From assembly GCF_028747985.1 (NCBI RefSeq), contig NZ_CP118108.1, forward strand, positions 997,501 to 1,061,500: a DNA stretch of 64,000 nt. The letters are read 5' to 3'. The stretch is from Paenibacillus urinalis. GTDB taxonomy: Bacteria > Bacillota > Bacilli > Paenibacillales > Paenibacillaceae. Positions 34,378 to 43,318 of the stretch are shown here, one piece after another (within the stretch, counting starts at the first letter, position 1; each line of letters starts with the position of its first letter). Under the pieces are notes generated by a model, which saw only the letters and a list, made by a program, of their open reading frames with translations, made no database searches and was not told the DNA's origin. The translations under genes were made by a program, and so were the position numbers.

Positions 34378-35883
34378 ATGTCTCTTAAGGTAGCATTTAT
34401 TGGTGCAGGAAGTATTGGATTTACTCGAGGATTATTGCGTGACCTGCTGACCGTACCGGAGTTTAGCGATATCGAAATTTCGTTTACAGATATTAGTCAA
34501 CATAATCTGGATATGGTAACTGAGTTATGTCAACGTGACATTCGGGAAAATGGACTATCTATCGAGATTAAAGCAACCACGGATCGACGTGTTGCGCTCA
34601 AGGACGCAAAATATGTCATATGTACAATTCGTGTCGGTGGATTGGAAGCTTTTGCGACGGATGTCGATATTCCGCTGAAATATGGTGTCGATCAATGCGT
34701 AGGAGACACACTAAGTGCAGGCGGCATCATGTACGGGCAGCGCGGAATTGCTGAAATGATGAATATCTGCAAGGATATCCGTGAGGTATGTGCGGAGGAT
34801 GTACTGCTGCTGAACTACTCTAATCCGATGGCGATGCTGACCTGGGCCTGCAACAAATACGGCGGTGTAAATACAGTCGGCTTATGCCATGGCGTACAGC
34901 ATGGACACCATCAAATTGCGCAGGTGTACGGGCTTGAGATGAAGGATGTCGATATCGTCTGTGCCGGAATCAACCACCAAACCTGGTATATCAAAGCAAG
35001 CCATGAAGGCAAGGATCTGACGGCAGGACTGCTAGAGGCTTTCGAGAAGCATCCAGAGTTCAGCCGTACAGAAAAAGTGAGAATCGATATGCTGCGCCGC
35101 TTCGGTTATTACAGTACTGAATCGAATGGCCATCTGAGTGAATATGTACCGTGGTATCGCAAGCGTCCGGATGAAATCCAGGAATGGATTGATCTGGGGA
35201 GCTGGATTAATGGGGAAACTGGCGGATATCTTCGGGTGTGTACAGAGGGAAGAAACTGGTTCGAGACAGACTTTCCTAACTGGATGAAGGAGGAGCCGAA
35301 CCAATTTGTACCCGAGAAACGTGGACAGGAGCATGGCTCCTATATCATTGAGAGTCTGGAGACAGGCAGAGTATACCGGGGACATTTCAACCGAGTGAAT
35401 CACGGTGTTATTTCCAACCTACCGAATGATGCCATTATCGAGGCGCCAGGCTATGTAGATCGGAACGGGATTTCGATGCCGCATGTCGGGGATCTCCCGC
35501 TTGGACCGGCAGCTGTATGCAATGTGAGCATCTCTGTACAGCGTCTTGCAGTCGAAGCGGCCATTCATGGTGATGATCAGCTGCTCCGTCAAGCGTTCAT
35601 GATGGATCCCCTCGTAGGAGCGGTCTGCAATCCGAAGGAAATATGGCAAATGGTTGATGAAATGCTGGTCGCTGGCGAGAAGTGGCTGCCGCAATATACC
35701 GAAGCGATTGCTTCTGCCAAGGAACGGCTTGCTTCAGGCAACCTGATTCCAACCCGGGACTATCAAGGGGCGGCAAGGCTTAAAGTGAAGACCATTGAGG
35801 AAATGCAGCAGGATCGTGAAGCGGCGAATAAAAATGCGGGGGAGTCCGACAAAGGCAAGGACCGCGAGAAGGTTGGAAACTAA
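34378..35883 (+). CDS. GH4 family glycosidase (alpha-galactosidase/alpha-glucosidase type)
   Basis: A 501-residue cytosolic enzyme of glycoside hydrolase family 4, which uses NAD and a divalent metal in an oxidation-elimination mechanism. The Rossmann motif FIGAGSIGFTRGLLRDLL is at the N-terminus; NYSNPMAMLTWA and the metal ligand cysteine in LCHGVQHGH (about C170) follow, then the catalytic GINHQTW. The lack of a phosphate-binding signature typical of 6-phospho-glycosidases and the MelA-like sequence favour alpha-galactosidase or alpha-galacturonidase-type activity, but the substrate cannot be fixed. The start is either ATG 34378 or GTG 34363. It follows a sensor kinase and AraC regulator, and has a cre-like site upstream. 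Confidence 0.9.
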   Translation: MSLKVAFIGAGSIGFTRGLLRDLLTVPEFSDIEISFTDISQHNLDMVTELCQRDIRENGLSIEIKATTDRRVALKDAKYVICTIRVGGLEAFATDVDIPLKYGVDQCVGDTLSAGGIMYGQRGIAEMMNICKDIREVCAEDVLLLNYSNPMAMLTWACNKYGGVNTVGLCHGVQHGHHQIAQVYGLEMKDVDIVCAGINHQTWYIKASHEGKDLTAGLLEAFEKHPEFSRTEKVRIDMLRRFGYYSTESNGHLSEYVPWYRKRPDEIQEWIDLGSWINGETGGYLRVCTEGRNWFETDFPNWMKEEPNQFVPEKRGQEHGSYIIESLETGRVYRGHFNRVNHGVISNLPNDAIIEAPGYVDRNGISMPHVGDLPLGPAAVCNVSISVQRLAVEAAIHGDDQLLRQAFMMDPLVGAVCNPKEIWQMVDEMLVAGEKWLPQYTEAIASAKERLASGNLIPTRDYQGAARLKVKTIEEMQQDREAANKNAGESDKGKDREKVGN

Positions 35884-35902
35884 ACCTAATTCACAATGTT
35901 TA

Positions 35903-35936
35903 GGCAACACAGCGAAGCTGTCGTTGTCTTTTTTTT
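35903..35936 (+). terminator. Terminator of the GH4 gene
   Basis: GGCAACACAGC pairs with GCTGTCGTTGTC (one bulge) across a GAA loop; eight T follow. Confidence 0.85.
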
Positions 35937-36045
35937 CATTAGTGCAGTAAGGCGTTAAAAAGCAACTGTGAAAATTCGATATATAGTATACAAAATGAAA
36001 ACCAGCTGTTAAATTTAGGATAAAAGTATATTGGAGGAGAAAATA

Positions 36046-36150
36046 ATGGTAAAAAGTATGGATATGGTCGTAATGTTTAGTTATTTATGTTTTCTCCTGC
36101 TAGGAGTACTGCTCAAAGAAATACCTTATTCGGTAAGACGTAGATCGTAA
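36046..36150 (+). CDS. 34-residue membrane peptide with its own terminator
   Basis: ATG 36046 has a strong GGAGGAG site at 36033-36039 and encodes a peptide with one hydrophobic helix (about residues 5-24, MDMVVMFSYLCFLLLGVLL) and a positive tail ending in RRRS. A proper terminator follows at 36177-36209. The combination of ribosome binding site, short frame and terminator makes a real small gene likely. I do not recognise it; the size recalls small regulatory membrane peptides. Confidence 0.6.
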   Translation: MVKSMDMVVMFSYLCFLLLGVLLKEIPYSVRRRS

Positions 36151-36176
36151 GCAGCAATCACTATACATAATCTGAG

Positions 36177-36209
36177 AGCTTGTCCCTATAGGTGAGGACA
36201 GGCTTTTTT
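36177..36209 (+). terminator. Terminator of the 34-residue peptide gene
   Basis: AGCTTGTCC pairs with GGACAGGCT (one G-U) and is followed by six T. Confidence 0.88.
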
Positions 36210-36377
36210 CATTCCCTTCATTATTGACCGCTTGTTTATTCTGCCATATAATTATTAACAAAAATGTTAATAAAAATCGCTCGATTTACGTATATTCTGA
36301 GCATATTAAGCCATACATATTTATATGATCTGCTGACAAAAGCATCACAAGTATGAGGAGTAAAGGAATGAGTGTAA

Positions 36378-36812
36378 ATGATCAAGACTGAAACCGCTTA
36401 CCGAAGAGCTTTGGAAAAAATGAAGGATCATAAGGCCTATATCGCGAATGAGAAGCTGCGTTATCAGAGCATCGGGATGAGCAAAGAACAGACAGACATG
36501 GCCCTTCGTCCGCTGTTGTCTTTTAAAGAGGAACTGGCTGAAGAGATTTACGACTATGAGAAGATCAAGAAGGGATCATTCGGTCCGCTGGAGAGCATAA
36601 CGGATCTCGGAAAGAACCTGATCGCATACCGGATCTTTATGAATATATCGCAGGCTGAGCTTGCCAAAAGATTAGGTGTGTCCGAGGCACAGGTATCAAG
36701 GGATGAACGCAATGAGTACAGCGGGGCCACAACAGAGAAGATTCAATCCGTCATGAATGCCCTCGGGCTAAGAACAACGATCCAGATTGAAACGAGTGTA
36801 ATGCAAGCATAA
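36378..36812 (+). CDS. XRE-family helix-turn-helix protein
   Basis: A 144-residue protein. Residues 1-75 are charged and helical (KMKDHKAYIANEKLRYQSIG, KEELAEEIYDYEKIKKG) and the C-terminal third has an XRE-type helix-turn-helix: AYRIFMNISQAELAKRLGVS, then EAQVSRDERNEYSGATTEKI and NALGLRTTIQIE. The layout resembles the antitoxin half of HigA-like or host-inhibition pairs, but no toxin gene is adjacent. The ATG at 36378 has AAAGGA 11 bases upstream. Likely an orphan regulator. Confidence 0.85.
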   Translation: MIKTETAYRRALEKMKDHKAYIANEKLRYQSIGMSKEQTDMALRPLLSFKEELAEEIYDYEKIKKGSFGPLESITDLGKNLIAYRIFMNISQAELAKRLGVSEAQVSRDERNEYSGATTEKIQSVMNALGLRTTIQIETSVMQA

Positions 36813-36829
36813 GGTTAATGAGCTAAACG

Positions 36830-36866
36830 GCGAATCTCCATTAAAGCGGAAGATTCGCTATTTTAT
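36830..36866 (+). terminator. Terminator of the XRE gene
   Basis: GCGAATCT (extended by CC/GG) pairs with AGATTCGC and is followed by TATTTTATT. Confidence 0.8.
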
Positions 36867-36973
36867 TGATCTAATATTTAAATTTTTACATAAACAGCTA
36901 TTGGATGTGACTTCCAGATAACATTCTCTTCCTATACTTGACCTAACCAAACGCATAAGGAGAGTGTTAGAAC

Positions 36974-37855
36974 ATGAAGCTGGCGATCCTGGGAGATTTG
37001 CATTACCACGAAGCGGACGAGAGTACTGAGGCGTGGGTTACGGCAAGAGATGCGTTTTATAAAAAGATGCTGCACCATTTCATGAGCGCTGAAGCCGATA
37101 TGCATATATCGCTGGGTGATCTCACGAATTTCGGTACAGAGAGAGAAATTAATGAAGTGTATGACATTATTGAACAATATGACGCAAGCTTTTTCCACGT
37201 GCTTGGCAATCATGATACATATTCCCAGACCAAGAGGGATTTGCTCACTTTGACCGGACAAGCCCGCTACCAGGCACTTACGATGGACAAAGCAATTCTT
37301 GTGTTTCTGGATACGACAAGAGAGATGGATCTGACCAACTGGGGAGGATGGATGGATGAGGAGCAGCTAAGCTGGTTCGAGAATGTCATTGTCAGCTCAG
37401 GCACGAAGCCGATGCTGGTGTTCGCTCACCATCCAATTCATTTGACGACAACGGGCTCAGATCGGGATAAGGGTTCAATCGACCCATCTATTGATATGTG
37501 GCGGATCTTAAGCAAGAAGCAAGGAACGGCTGTTTATTTTAACGGACATACACATGTGGATTCCATTACCAAGCAGAATAATTGGACGTTTGTTCAGCTG
37601 TCCGCCTGCCTGGATGAGCATGCATTCCGGATGGTGGAGCTGGGAGACGATTATATCGACGTCACGGCAGTCGACATTGAAGATGCGGAGCTTCCTAAGC
37701 AGCTCCCGGAAATCCATCTTCACATGAAGCATTTCTCCCCGTCCGCCCATGCAAGAGGAACAGAGCTTGAGAGAGGCTGCCGTGTGATGCTGACGAATGA
37801 ACAGGATGTATTCGTATCTGCAGACGCAGCAGCACCTGGTCAAGGTCATGTCTAA
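36974..37855 (+). CDS. Calcineurin-like metallophosphoesterase (CpdA/GpdQ type)
   Basis: A 293-residue cytosolic phosphoesterase with the five metal-binding motifs: GDLHYHE, GDLTNFG, GNHDTYS, FAHHPIH and NGHTHVDS. Relatives hydrolyse cyclic nucleotides or glycerophosphodiesters. The context suggests the latter: the next gene, overlapping by eight bases, is the glycerol-3-phosphate antiterminator GlpP, and a UgpB-like importer follows. ATG 36974 has AAGGAGAG upstream. A polar C-terminal region (residues 235-293) follows the core. Substrate is inference from context. Confidence 0.9.
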   Translation: MKLAILGDLHYHEADESTEAWVTARDAFYKKMLHHFMSAEADMHISLGDLTNFGTEREINEVYDIIEQYDASFFHVLGNHDTYSQTKRDLLTLTGQARYQALTMDKAILVFLDTTREMDLTNWGGWMDEEQLSWFENVIVSSGTKPMLVFAHHPIHLTTTGSDRDKGSIDPSIDMWRILSKKQGTAVYFNGHTHVDSITKQNNWTFVQLSACLDEHAFRMVELGDDYIDVTAVDIEDAELPKQLPEIHLHMKHFSPSAHARGTELERGCRVMLTNEQDVFVSADAAAPGQGHV

Positions 37856-38516
37856 AGAGCAGATGAGTGCTATCAAGCAGCCTTATGTAAGGAAGAACCT
37901 GACCAGCACCAAGGCAAAAGCTTCGGTCAGCACGCTGCTTGAGAGGCTTGAAGCTTATCGAAATGTGGCATCCATTCGTGATGCGAGACAGCTGGAGACG
38001 GCGCTTGAGCATAAAGATTGTTTAAGCTGTGTATTCCTGCTGACAGGAAGCATTGGGGTCATCAAGGGCTATGTGGATCTGTTTCGCAAGCACGAAATTC
38101 CGGTATTCGTGCATGTTGAGAAGATCGGGGGCTTATCCTATGACCAGCCAGGGCTGGATTACCTCGCAAATGCGATTAAACCGGACGGAATCATTACGAC
38201 GAAGATTCAGGTGGTCAAAAAGGCACAGAAGCTTGGACTGTTGACGATTCAGCGCTTTTTCCTCATCGATTCGGAAGGGCTTGATAACATTGCTCAATCG
38301 CTGGATCAGGCACAGCCTGATGTCATTGAGATCATGCCGGCCCGTATTCCTGAAGTGCTGGGTAAAGTGAGGGCGATGACAGAGCTGCCCATTATTTCAG
38401 GAGGACTGCTCACCGAGCGCAGACATGCCAAGGAATGTCTCAAGTATGGGGCAACAGCTGTTTCCTCGTCGAGTGCCTCCCTGTGGAAGGAATCCTTTAA
38501 CTTAACTCATGTTTAA
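37848..38516 (+). CDS. glpP: Glycerol-3-phosphate-responsive antiterminator GlpP
   Basis: A TIM-barrel-like RNA-binding protein that, with glycerol 3-phosphate bound, prevents termination in leader RNAs of glp genes. The GlpP segments are clear: CLSCVFLLTGSIGVIKGYVD, VFVHVEKIGGLSYDQPGLDYL, PDGIITTKIQVVKKAQKLGL, IQRFFLIDSEGL, EIMPARIPEV and PIISGGLLTERRHA. The full reading from ATG 37848 is 222 residues, about 30 more than usual at the N-terminus; GTG 37965 is an alternative start close to the conserved core. ATG 37848 overlaps the end of the phosphoesterase gene. The likely target is the hairpin at 38628-38691 ahead of the importer genes. Confidence 0.92.
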   Translation: MSKEQMSAIKQPYVRKNLTSTKAKASVSTLLERLEAYRNVASIRDARQLETALEHKDCLSCVFLLTGSIGVIKGYVDLFRKHEIPVFVHVEKIGGLSYDQPGLDYLANAIKPDGIITTKIQVVKKAQKLGLLTIQRFFLIDSEGLDNIAQSLDQAQPDVIEIMPARIPEVLGKVRAMTELPIISGGLLTERRHAKECLKYGATAVSSSSASLWKESFNLTHV

Positions 38517-38627
38517 CAATTACAATTAATGCCGTTAACAAAGAAGAGATAAGATAAGTGCAGGATGAAGAGACAAGCATCCACTTATAAATAGACAAGT
38601 AAATAGCCAGTGGGTTGGAGTGATGGA

Positions 38628-38691
38628 GAAACCTGAACAGACCAGAGAGGCCTTGTATAGAGCCTTGAATGGTTTCGTTCAGGTTTCTTTT
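38628..38691 (+). terminator. Leader terminator, likely GlpP-controlled
   Basis: A perfect 11-bp stem (GAAACCTGAAC with GTTCAGGTTTC) with a long 38-base loop is followed by TTTT. It lies in the 220-bp leader between glpP and the importer. The adjacency to glpP suggests antitermination control; this is inference. Confidence 0.65.
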
Positions 38692-38736
38692 GTCATGTCT
38701 AAGAGCGGCTTTAAAACGATTAGGAGGAAATAGAAA

Positions 38737-40065
38737 ATGAAAAGCAATAAAAGACGCGGTTTCTTATCACTGATGCTGGGGATGGCGGTTATGCTGTCCG
38801 CCTGCGGCGGTGAATCCGGAGGAAGCTCGGCAACGAATGCGGGGGCAGGCTCGGCAAGTGCAAGTGAAGGGACAGGGGAGAAGATTCAGATCAAATACTG
38901 GTATGCCTTCGGAGACAAGATCGAAGAGGCAAAGCAGGAGCTGGTTAAACGCTTCAATGAATCCCAGGATGAGATTGAGGTCATTGCTGAATACCAAGGA
39001 AATTATGACGATCTGCATGCCAAGGTTCAGGCAGCCTTTGCAGCAGGGGATGCACCTGCCGTGTCTGACCTGGAGATCGCATCAACTGCAACGTTTGCCA
39101 GATACGGAATGATCCAAGAGCTTGGTCCTTTAGCAGAGCAGGATGCTGAGGAAGTACAGATGGATGATTTTAACCCCGGCCTTATGGGAAATGCATATGT
39201 AGACGATAAGCTGTACGGACTGCCCTTCATGCGCAGCACACCAATCATGTATATGAACGTAACTGTGCTTGAAGAAGCAGGTCTTGATCCTGCCGGACCA
39301 AAGAACTGGCAAGAATTCGAGAAATACGGACGTACGCTCAAGGAAAAAGGGATCTCACTGATGACCATGCCGGTCGATATTTGGTTCTATGAAGGACTTG
39401 TTGCCCAATCCGGAGGACAAATTTTGGCTGAAGACGGTAAATCGGCACTGTTCAATTCGCCAGAAGGTGTTGAGCCGGTAGAATTCTGGAAGAAGCTTGC
39501 GAACGAAGGCTTGATCAAAATCCCGGTAGGGGATGAGGCAGGAGCAACGGCTGACAAGGACTGGGCTAACCAGACGTCGGCATTCAAATTCGGTTCTACT
39601 GCTGGTGTAGCTGGAGCGATTGATATTTCGGAAGGGAACAATTTTGAATTCGATACTGCCTTTATGCCAGCCAATAAATCCTATGGTGTACCAACAGGGG
39701 GTTGTCAGCTCGTGATGACGTCCAAGCTCACAGAGGAGGAGCAGGCGGCAGCATGGGAGTTCATCAAATTCATGACAACGACCGAGAGTACGATTTATCA
39801 AAGTGAGCATGTAGGATACCTGCCAACTCGTATGTCTGCACTGGAGACTGAAGAAATGCAGTCCCTGTACAAAGAATATCCGCAATATAAAGTAGCTGTG
39901 GACCAGCTTGAATATGCAAGACCTCGTCCAATGGAGACGGCTTATCCGGAAGTTGCACAAATCATGAAGAGCGCAATTGAAAAAACAATTCTCGACGCCA
40001 ATGTGACGCCTCAGCAGGCGCTGGATGAAGCGGCTGAGAAAGCAAACGCGCTGCTCAGCAAATAA
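38737..40065 (+). CDS. ugpB: UgpB-like glycerol-3-phosphate-type binding lipoprotein
   Basis: A 442-residue solute-binding protein of ABC family 1, exported as a lipoprotein with lipobox LSAC (C23). Its body parallels UgpB: IEVIAEYQGNYDDLHAKVQA, AGDAPAVSDLEIASTATFAR, LPFMRSTPIMYMNVTVLEEA, and near the end TPQQALDEAAEKANALL. UgpB binds glycerol 3-phosphate and glycerophosphodiesters. A linker rich in G, S and A follows the cysteine. ATG 38737 has AGGAGG upstream. It is 18 bp before the ATPase gene and begins a four-gene importer operon. Confidence 0.87.
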   Translation: MKSNKRRGFLSLMLGMAVMLSACGGESGGSSATNAGAGSASASEGTGEKIQIKYWYAFGDKIEEAKQELVKRFNESQDEIEVIAEYQGNYDDLHAKVQAAFAAGDAPAVSDLEIASTATFARYGMIQELGPLAEQDAEEVQMDDFNPGLMGNAYVDDKLYGLPFMRSTPIMYMNVTVLEEAGLDPAGPKNWQEFEKYGRTLKEKGISLMTMPVDIWFYEGLVAQSGGQILAEDGKSALFNSPEGVEPVEFWKKLANEGLIKIPVGDEAGATADKDWANQTSAFKFGSTAGVAGAIDISEGNNFEFDTAFMPANKSYGVPTGGCQLVMTSKLTEEEQAAAWEFIKFMTTTESTIYQSEHVGYLPTRMSALETEEMQSLYKEYPQYKVAVDQLEYARPRPMETAYPEVAQIMKSAIEKTILDANVTPQQALDEAAEKANALLSK

Positions 40066-40083
40066 ACGGGAGGTGGCTCTAGT

Positions 40084-41190
40084 ATGGGCAGAATCGAGCT
40101 GAAGGGAATCAGTAAGTTTTTTAAGGAAGAAGAGGTTATCAAGGATTTGGATTTGACGATTCGGGACGGTTCCTTCACCGTCCTCGTCGGACCCTCGGGC
40201 TGCGGTAAATCGACGACACTGCGGATGATTGCAGGTCTGGATGAGCAGACAAAGGGTGAGATCTGGATTGATGACATGTGTGTCAACGGAGTTGCTCCAG
40301 GCAACCGCGATGTGGCCATGGTATTTCAGAATTATGCCTTGTACCCGACAATGAACGTATATGACAATATTGAGTTTGGATTGGTTAACCGTAAGGTGCC
40401 GAAGAAGGAACGGGAGAAGCTTATCAAGGACATCGCTGAGATTGTAGGTCTCAGCGATTATATGAAGAAGAAGCCGGAGATGCTGTCCGGCGGGCAGAGA
40501 CAGCGGGTAGCGCTGGCGCGTGCCATGGTTAAGAAGCCGCAGGTGTTCATTCTGGATGAGCCGCTCTCGAACCTCGATGCGAAGCTGCGTCACCAGATGC
40601 GGACCGAGCTGATTCAGCTGCATAAACGGCTTGGCACGACCTTTGTATATGTCACTCATGACCAAGTGGAAGCCATGTCTATGGGAGATGAGATCGTTAT
40701 TATGAACAAAGGCGTCATTCAGCAGGCAGCATCGCCGATGACGCTGTACAACGATCCGGCGAATGTGTTTGCAGCCCAGTTTATTGGTACTCCGGCTATG
40801 AACGTGCTCCCGTATAAGGGATTCAAGCTCCATTCGGCACAAGGCAAATCACAGGACATAGCAAGCTTCGGCTTCCGCCCGGAGCATGCTCTCCTAAATC
40901 CACAGGATTCCTCTTCGGAAGGTCTTCGTCTGGATGGAGAGGTCATGACACGGGAAAGTCTGGGTGCAGAGAATATCTATCAGATTGGGTCTCCATTCGG
41001 CATGTTCTCGATCAAGACCTTTCTAGAGCCGCTTGTACCGGATAACAGAGTCAGCATTACGGTTCCGTATGAGCGCCTGTACTATTTTAATACCGAAGGC
41101 CAGAGACTGAAGCAGTATGAAATCAGGCAAGGGAATGAAGGCACGAAGCCGAATGCTCCGGAATTGATCTCGATCGGTGGAGGGCTGTAG
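40084..41190 (+). CDS. ugpC: UgpC/MsmK-type ABC importer ATPase
   Basis: A 368-residue ATPase of the CUT1 sugar-importer class. Walker A is GPSGCGKSTTLR, Q-loop VFQNYALYPTMNVYDN, signature LSGGQRQRVALARAM, Walker B VFILDEPLSNLD and switch VYVTHDQVEAMSMGD. The C-terminal half has the regulatory OB-fold (GFRPEHALL and later VITVPYERLY-like sequence), which can be a site for transporter control. ATG 40084 follows GGGAGGTGG. In UgpC-type systems one ATPase may serve several importers; no other copy is seen in the window, and the glycan importer downstream lacks an ATPase of its own. Confidence 0.92.
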   Translation: MGRIELKGISKFFKEEEVIKDLDLTIRDGSFTVLVGPSGCGKSTTLRMIAGLDEQTKGEIWIDDMCVNGVAPGNRDVAMVFQNYALYPTMNVYDNIEFGLVNRKVPKKEREKLIKDIAEIVGLSDYMKKKPEMLSGGQRQRVALARAMVKKPQVFILDEPLSNLDAKLRHQMRTELIQLHKRLGTTFVYVTHDQVEAMSMGDEIVIMNKGVIQQAASPMTLYNDPANVFAAQFIGTPAMNVLPYKGFKLHSAQGKSQDIASFGFRPEHALLNPQDSSSEGLRLDGEVMTRESLGAENIYQIGSPFGMFSIKTFLEPLVPDNRVSITVPYERLYYFNTEGQRLKQYEIRQGNEGTKPNAPELISIGGGL

Positions 41191-41191
41191 C

Positions 41192-42070
41192 ATGACATCT
41201 CGTTTATGGGAGAAGCTTAGACCTTATGGAATGATATCTCCTTCCCTGGTGATCTTCGGTGTGTTCTTTATCTATCCAATTTTTTATATGATCTATCTTA
41301 GTTTTTTTGATTGGAATTTTGTCAGTCCGACGAAGAATTATGTAGGCTTGCAAAATTTTTCGGATCTTTTGTCGGATTCGGAGTTTATGCAGGTTCTACT
41401 GAATACGACAATTTACACCTTCGCCACCGTGGCACTGACGCTCAGCTTCTCACTGCTGATCGCACTGTGGCTTAACCGCTCGGGACTGTTCTATGGGTTT
41501 GTTCAGGGTGCAATCTTCAGTCCGCATATCATTTCTCTGGTATCGATCTCCCTGCTGTGGAGCTGGCTGATGGATCCGGAATACGGGCTGCTTAACTGGG
41601 TTATCGGGCTGTTTGGCATGGCGCCGCTGGATTGGCTGTCGCATCCGGATACGTCTCTCATGTCACTCATTCTGGTGGCGGTGTGGAAAGGGATCGGCTT
41701 TAATACACTTGTCTTTATCGCAGGACTTCAGAGCATACCGCCAAGTATTTATGAAGCCGCTGCGCTCGATCGATCCAAGCCGCTGCGGACCTTCTGGAAG
41801 CTGACGCTGCCCATGTTGTCACCAACGCTGTTCTTCCTGGCGATTATGAGCATGATCGGTTCGTTCCAAGTGTTCGAAACCATTGCCATTATGACACAGG
41901 GCGGACCGGTGAATTCGACCAATACGCTGGTCTATTACATTTATGAATACGGCTTCCGCTTCTTCAAGATCGGTTACGCATCTGCAGCGGGTGTCATACT
42001 GCTTATCATTGTCGGCCTGCTTACCATCATTTATTTCCGTATGTTATCAAGACGCGTCCATTACCGGTAA
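41192..42070 (+). CDS. ugpA: UgpA-like importer permease
   Basis: A 292-residue CUT1-class permease with six helices. The N-terminus LRPYGMISPSLVIFGVFFIY and VGLQNFSDLLSD are typical of UgpA/MalF-short proteins; the EAA loop is IYEAAALDRSKPLRTFWKLTLP. It pairs with the next permease to form the membrane channel. The ATG at 41192 follows the ugpC stop by one base with GGTGGAGGG overlapping the end of ugpC; a longer frame from 41177 is less likely. Confidence 0.92.
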   Translation: MTSRLWEKLRPYGMISPSLVIFGVFFIYPIFYMIYLSFFDWNFVSPTKNYVGLQNFSDLLSDSEFMQVLLNTTIYTFATVALTLSFSLLIALWLNRSGLFYGFVQGAIFSPHIISLVSISLLWSWLMDPEYGLLNWVIGLFGMAPLDWLSHPDTSLMSLILVAVWKGIGFNTLVFIAGLQSIPPSIYEAAALDRSKPLRTFWKLTLPMLSPTLFFLAIMSMIGSFQVFETIAIMTQGGPVNSTNTLVYYIYEYGFRFFKIGYASAAGVILLIIVGLLTIIYFRMLSRRVHYR

Positions 42071-42094
42071 GCATGAGGAAGGAGAGGAAATGAA

Positions 42095-42997
42095 GTGAAT
42101 GCAATAGATCCTACAGCTAGAACGAGGGAGACTGCAGAGGGAACGGGCAAACAGAAGAGCTGGAGTGGGCTGAGCGCAATGAACAGCGTCCTGAAGGTCG
42201 TCAACGTCATTGGCCTGCTGATCCTGGTCCTGATCTTCGCACTGCCCTTTGCGTGGATGATCTCAACATCTCTGAAAACACTGCCGGAGACGATGATCTT
42301 TCCTCCGGATTGGATACCGAATAATCCACAGTGGCAAAATTTCATTCAGGCCTGGAACTCGGGTCCGTTTCTCCATTATTTTATGAACAGTGTATTCATC
42401 GCTGTCGGGATCCTGATCCTGCAAATGCTGACAATTATCCCTGCAGCCTATGCCTTTGCGAGATTTCAGTTCAAGGGCTCGGGGATTTTGTTCGGACTTG
42501 TGATGGTTACCTTGATGATTCCATCCCAGCTGATCTTTCTGCCCGTCTATTTGCAGCTTAGCTCCTGGAACATGCTGAATACACATCTGGGTCTGATTTT
42601 GCCCTTTGCCTCCAGTGCTTTTGGTATCTTCCTGCTCCGCCAGTCCTTTAAACAGGTTCCCGAGGAGCTGATTGAAGCAGCCAGACTCGACAAGGCCAAG
42701 GAGTGGAAGATTATGTGGAAGCTGATGATTCCGATGGCGCGTCCAGCACTGATCACGATCGCTCTGTTCAGCTTCATCAGTCACTGGAACGACTATTTCT
42801 GGCCGCTTGTCATGACAACGAATGAAACGGCAAGAACGCTGCCGCTCGGGATCGCGAAGATTCGTCAGACGGAGGGCGTCGCGACTTGGAATATTCTTAT
42901 GGCAGCCAATCTTATTCTGGTTCTGCCGATCCTCGTCGTCTTCTTCTTCGCACAGCGTTCGATTATCAAGGCGTTTGTGTACAACGGTGTGAAATAA
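42095..42997 (+). CDS. ugpE: UgpE-like importer permease
   Basis: A 300-residue CUT1-class permease, the second half of the channel. The first 30 residues are polar (ARTRETAEGTGKQKSWSG), then six helices. The family EAA loop is VPEELIEAARLDKAKEWKIMWKL and the C-terminal end is FAQRSIIKAFVYNGVK, both characteristic. The GTG at 42095 behind AAGGAGAGG is the only workable start, since the nearby ATG at 42090 stops after two codons. A strong terminator at 43053-43080 ends the operon. Confidence 0.92.
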   Translation: MNAIDPTARTRETAEGTGKQKSWSGLSAMNSVLKVVNVIGLLILVLIFALPFAWMISTSLKTLPETMIFPPDWIPNNPQWQNFIQAWNSGPFLHYFMNSVFIAVGILILQMLTIIPAAYAFARFQFKGSGILFGLVMVTLMIPSQLIFLPVYLQLSSWNMLNTHLGLILPFASSAFGIFLLRQSFKQVPEELIEAARLDKAKEWKIMWKLMIPMARPALITIALFSFISHWNDYFWPLVMTTNETARTLPLGIAKIRQTEGVATWNILMAANLILVLPILVVFFFAQRSIIKAFVYNGVK

Positions 42998-43052
42998 TTT
43001 AGCTAACTATTGATCGTGAATTGTATACATGAATCGACTATATCTCAATTGC

Positions 43053-43080
43053 AGTCCGGCGGAGAGCCGGACTTTTTTTT
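43053..43080 (+). terminator. Terminator of the ugpBCAE operon
   Basis: AGTCCGGC pairs with GCCGGACT and is followed by eight T. The rest of the gap to 43318 contains an inverted repeat TCTCTT-5 bases-AAGAGA near 43250 but no clear promoter. Confidence 0.92.
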
Positions 43081-43318
43081 GCGTTCCAGGATACTGCATA
43101 ATTTGGTCTTTACTTGAGCTGCTGGCTGGAATGGATCTTAAACAATCTTGTAAGTGTGTTATTTTCGGCCCATATGTTATTTTTGCTCTTATCTTCTACA
43201 GTCAGATCAAAGCTGATATGGTGTTCGCAAGGATAGACTTTAAGAGTCTCTCTTATAAGAAGAGATTTGATGTGAGTGCTGAGTGCTGATGCGACAGACA
43301 AAGAGGAGATGAGCTGGC

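Noticed and set aside
39355..40842. 495-residue open frame on the minus strand
   Set aside because: It is antisense to two clear genes (ugpB and ugpC), crosses the gap between them, and its product is rich in His, Arg, Cys and Leu with no recognisable domain.
43029..43289. 86-residue open frame between ugpE and the GH3 gene
   Set aside because: It overlaps the ugp terminator, has no ribosome binding site and no family-like sequence.
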